The translations under genes and the position numbers were made by a program. A DNA stretch of 7,347 nucleotides from the NCBI GenBank assembly GCA_025455985.1, contig JALOLM010000114.1:1-7347 (forward strand). Reading direction: 5' to 3'. This document shows positions 5,506 through 7,347 of the stretch, piece after piece. Positions within the stretch are counted from its first letter, which is position 1; the number at the start of each line of letters is the position of its first letter. The notes under the pieces were generated by a model that worked only from the letters and a program-made list of their open reading frames with translations, was not told the origin of the DNA and made no database searches. This DNA comes from Candidatus Nanopelagicales bacterium (lineage in GTDB: Bacteria > Actinomycetota > Actinomycetes > S36-B12 > UBA10799).

Positions 5506-6639
5506 ATGACTCTTCGCCTCGACCAGGCCCGCCGCGTGGCGGTGCGCGCGCAGCGGTTGGACCAACGGCGCAATACCGCCCCGCTGGCCCTGCTCCGGCG
5601 ACTCGGCGCGATTCAGATCGACAGCGTCAATGTCGTCGCCCGCGCCCACTACCTGCCGTTCTTCGCCCGGATCGAGGCGCCCCGGGCTGCGGTGGACTCC
5701 TTGTTCAACGCGCGCACGACGACCGAGTACTGGGCGCACGAGGCCAGTCTGATTGCCCGCGAGGACCGTGACCTGTTCGCCTGGCGCATGCGCTCCTGGC
5801 AGGACCACGCGTGGGGCAATATGCTTCGCACCGCAGCCGACCACCCTGGGCTGCTGGACATGGTGGAGGTCGAGGTTGCCGCCGGGCCGGGGACGTCACG
5901 TGAACTCGAGGCCAGGCTCGAGACCGACCATCCGCGCGACCGTTCCGACTGGGGGTGGAACTGGTCGATCGTCAAGAGCGCATGCGAAGCCCTGTTCTGG
6001 TCCGGTCGGCTGTCCACCTCGCGGCGCAACGCGGCGTTCGAACGGGTCTATGTCCCCGGAGGCGTCCCCGACATCGATGACGGGACCGCTGCCGCTCGAC
6101 TAGTAGCGCACGCCGTGCAAGCCAGCGGTGTGGCCGACCGGCGCACGATCAAGGACTACTACCGGCTGCCACCGGCAATCGTGGACCTCGGCATCACGCA
6201 GGCTCTGGGCGCGGGCACCGTGCAGCGGGTCGACGTCGCAGGCCGCGACTGGTACGCCGACCCGCATCTGACCGTGCCCCGCCACGACGCCGGAACCGCC
6301 CTGCTGGGACCTTTCGACCCGTCGCTGTGGGACCGCACCAGGGTCGAGCAACTCTTCGGTTTCCGGCATCGCCTCGAGATCTACGTCCCGGAGCCGAAGC
6401 GCGAGTTCGGCTACTACGTGCTGCCCTTCCTGTTCGACGGCCACCTCGTGGCCCGGGTGGACCTCAAGGCCGACCGACAGGCTGGGGTCCTGCGAGTGCG
6501 CAGCGCCCACGCCGAGAACGACGCCCCAACCGCAGTGGCACAGGCACTCACCGCAGAACTGCACCGGCTAGCCGATTGGCTGGGCATGACGAAGATCTCG
6601 TCCGCCCAGCAGGGCAACCTCGACCTGCCCCTGGGCTAG
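5506..6639 (+). CDS. YcaQ/AlkX-like winged-helix DNA glycosylase (HTH_42)
   Basis: Cytosolic DNA repair protein of 377 residues in the HTH_42 family. Characterised relatives, E. coli YcaQ (AlkX) and Streptomyces AlkZ, excise bulky alkylated bases and unhook interstrand crosslinks. The active-site motif is Q37-I38-D39 in LGAIQIDSVNVVARAHY, the Q-x-D form of the YcaQ branch rather than the Q-x-Q of AlkZ. Further family landmarks are EYWAHEASLI, the Trp-rich DWGWNWSIVKSACEALFWSG, RRTIKDYYRLP, and the C-terminal LFDGHLVARVDLKADRQ block. It is slightly shorter than E. coli YcaQ (about 400 residues) but complete in order. The ATG at 5506 is preferred to the GTG at 5497: AAGGTG (5494-5499) lies six bases before it and MTLRLDQARR is a normal family start. 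It appears monocistronic, preceded by the terminator hairpins and converging on the lipoprotein gene seven bases downstream. No toxin or antibiotic cluster is visible here, so a general repair role is likelier than self-resistance. Confidence 0.9.
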   Translation: MTLRLDQARRVAVRAQRLDQRRNTAPLALLRRLGAIQIDSVNVVARAHYLPFFARIEAPRAAVDSLFNARTTTEYWAHEASLIAREDRDLFAWRMRSWQDHAWGNMLRTAADHPGLLDMVEVEVAAGPGTSRELEARLETDHPRDRSDWGWNWSIVKSACEALFWSGRLSTSRRNAAFERVYVPGGVPDIDDGTAAARLVAHAVQASGVADRRTIKDYYRLPPAIVDLGITQALGAGTVQRVDVAGRDWYADPHLTVPRHDAGTALLGPFDPSLWDRTRVEQLFGFRHRLEIYVPEPKREFGYYVLPFLFDGHLVARVDLKADRQAGVLRVRSAHAENDAPTAVAQALTAELHRLADWLGMTKISSAQQGNLDLPLG

Positions 6640-6646
6640 CGACTGC

Positions 6647-7003
6647 TCACTCGCCGACGCGTTTGAAACTGGTCGATACTGCAGCTTGGTCTGCCGCCTC
6701 GACCGTCGCCGTCAACAACTCGTCGTCAACGAGTCGGAAGGTCCAGTCACTGGCCGTTCCGGTGGCCTTGTAGACCATCTCCTCGGACTCCTGCGCGGAC
6801 AGATCAAGGTCGACGTTCTCGCCGGTGATGTTCACCGCGTACTTGCCCGCCACCGGCGCGGCGACGGTCATGGCGATCTGCTCACCGCCGGTCGATTCCC
6901 ACTGCCCCACAAAAGGTTCAGCACGTTGCTCGGAACCGGAACCACATCCGGTCAGAACGGCTGCAACCAGTACAGCGACCAATAGCGCGATCAATTTCCT
7001 CAT
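6647..7003 (-). CDS. Small lipoprotein with a lipocalin-like beta pattern, function unknown
   Basis: Lipoprotein of 118 residues. The lipobox LTGC puts the lipidated cysteine at C20, after a clear signal peptide (MRKLIALLVAVLVAAV). The mature part begins with a short Ser/Gly/Glu linker, then GQWES and alternating beta-like strands ending in TSFKRVGE. The G-x-W opening and closing FKR resemble small lipocalin-like or lipid-barrel proteins, but this is only a fold impression; I do not recognise a named family. The ATG at 7001-7003 is chosen because it starts the signal peptide and has a G-run (revcomp of 7009-7014) five bases before it. The frame is open upstream to 7072, but that would put 23 hydrophilic residues before the signal peptide. 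It would sit on the outer face of the cytoplasmic membrane. It is divergent from the Lys-rich exported protein and may share its control region. Confidence 0.85.
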   Translation of the reverse strand: MRKLIALLVAVLVAAVLTGCGSGSEQRAEPFVGQWESTGGEQIAMTVAAPVAGKYAVNITGENVDLDLSAQESEEMVYKATGTASDWTFRLVDDELLTATVEAADQAAVSTSFKRVGE

Positions 7004-7033
7004 GATGGCCCCCCATCGCGAGTCGGTACCTCC

Positions 7034-7039
7034 AGCGTA
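7034..7039 (-). promoter_or_regulatory. Candidate -10 box (TACGCT) for the lipoprotein gene
   Basis: On the minus strand TACGCT fits TANNNT and would start a transcript near 7027, giving a leader of about 24 bases that contains the G-rich ribosome site. The -35 position (near 7057-7062) is not a good match. It is the same hexamer as the divergent -10 at 7074-7079. Confidence 0.3.
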
Positions 7040-7049
7040 CGCCCGGGGC

Positions 7050-7079
7050 TTGTCCGCCGGGTCTGGCCTCACCTACGCT
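7050..7079 (+). promoter_or_regulatory. Promoter for a leaderless mRNA of the Lys-rich exported protein
   Basis: A -35 TTGTCC (7050-7055), an 18-base spacer and a -10 TACGCT (7074-7079) are followed by seven bases and then the ATG at 7087. The transcript would begin at the start codon, which fits the absence of any Shine-Dalgarno sequence there. Inferred from consensus and spacing. Confidence 0.45.
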
Positions 7080-7086
7080 TGCCGAC

Positions 7087-7347
7087 ATGAATCTGGCTCG
7101 AATCGCTATCCCTCTGAGCATCGGCCTCATGGCCGCCGTGGCGCCAACAGCGGTGGCCGATGTGGCAGCGACCAACTCGTGCGCATCCATCCAGAAGAAG
7201 GCCAAGCAGGCCGCCAAGTCGGGCAAGAAGGCGAAGGCCAAACGTCTCAAGCAGCGGTACAAGACCTGCAAGAGCGAGGCCACGATTCAATCGGCGCTGG
7301 CCGGCTACACCTTCACGGGCACCCGGGGCGACGGCGAGCCGGTCACG
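7087..7347 (+). CDS. Exported Lys-rich protein, N-terminal part, cut by the window edge
   Basis: The first 87 codons of an exported protein that runs off the right edge. Residues 1-24 are a signal peptide (MNLAR, hydrophobic core, cleavage at AVA/D). The mature part has two cysteines, C32 and C61, bracketing a strongly basic, probably helical stretch rich in Lys, Ala and Gln (such as KKAKQAAKSGKKAKAKRLK). A segment beginning GYTFTGTRGDGEPV follows, which looks like the first strands of a beta domain. The cysteines could join in a disulfide across a helical hairpin. I do not recognise a family; with the C-terminal part missing, neither function nor length can be judged. No other start fits: the ATG begins the signal peptide and lies seven bases after a good -10 box. 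Confidence 0.77.
   Translation, partial: MNLARIAIPLSIGLMAAVAPTAVADVAATNSCASIQKKAKQAAKSGKKAKAKRLKQRYKTCKSEATIQSALAGYTFTGTRGDGEPVT

Noticed and set aside
5311..5844. Minus-strand 177-codon frame across the terminator region and the glycosylase start
   Set aside because: It crosses the terminator hairpins and lies antisense to the conserved QID region, with no domain and no ribosome site.

Overview
The window is high-GC, densely packed, and reads as a chromosomal stretch of an actinobacterium. The evidence is GTG starts, TANNNT -10 boxes seven bases before start codons, Ala-rich signal peptides, an OmpR-type two-component pair, and a terminator hairpin without a real U-tract. I cannot name the genus. 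There are eight genes, two of them cut by the window edges, and no tRNA, rRNA, CRISPR array, transposase or phage gene.

Left part (1-1500): the N-terminal half of an aspartate-alanine exchanger (AAE/AspT-YidE) family transporter runs leftward off the edge, probably from a leaderless mRNA. Diverging from it is a small exported DUF2202 (ferritin-like) protein that seems to have lost the helix carrying part of the usual metal ligands.

Middle (1492-5335): a response regulator and sensor histidine kinase form a leftward operon with an 8-base start/stop overlap. The kinase gene ends inside the last codons of the DUF2202 gene. Divergent from the regulator is a 560-residue exported protein with an acidic N-terminal module, a fibronectin type III domain and a very basic C-terminal domain. 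The 177-base region between them carries four CACGTY half-sites spaced 10, 22 and 11 bases apart, the layout expected for tandem OmpR-family dimers. This is the most interesting part of the window: a plausible self-regulating system that controls an undescribed surface or secreted protein. A terminator-like double hairpin closes the exported-protein gene.

Right part (5506-7347): a YcaQ/AlkX-like winged-helix DNA glycosylase with the QID motif converges on a small lipoprotein gene, leaving 7 bases between them. Diverging from the lipoprotein is the start of a Lys-rich exported protein, again probably leaderless.

Functionally the window holds an envelope-facing set (transporter, exported DUF2202 protein, sensor pair, exported FnIII protein, lipoprotein, exported Lys-rich protein) plus one DNA repair gene. 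Apart from the two-component operon and its divergent neighbour, nothing shows that the genes work together.
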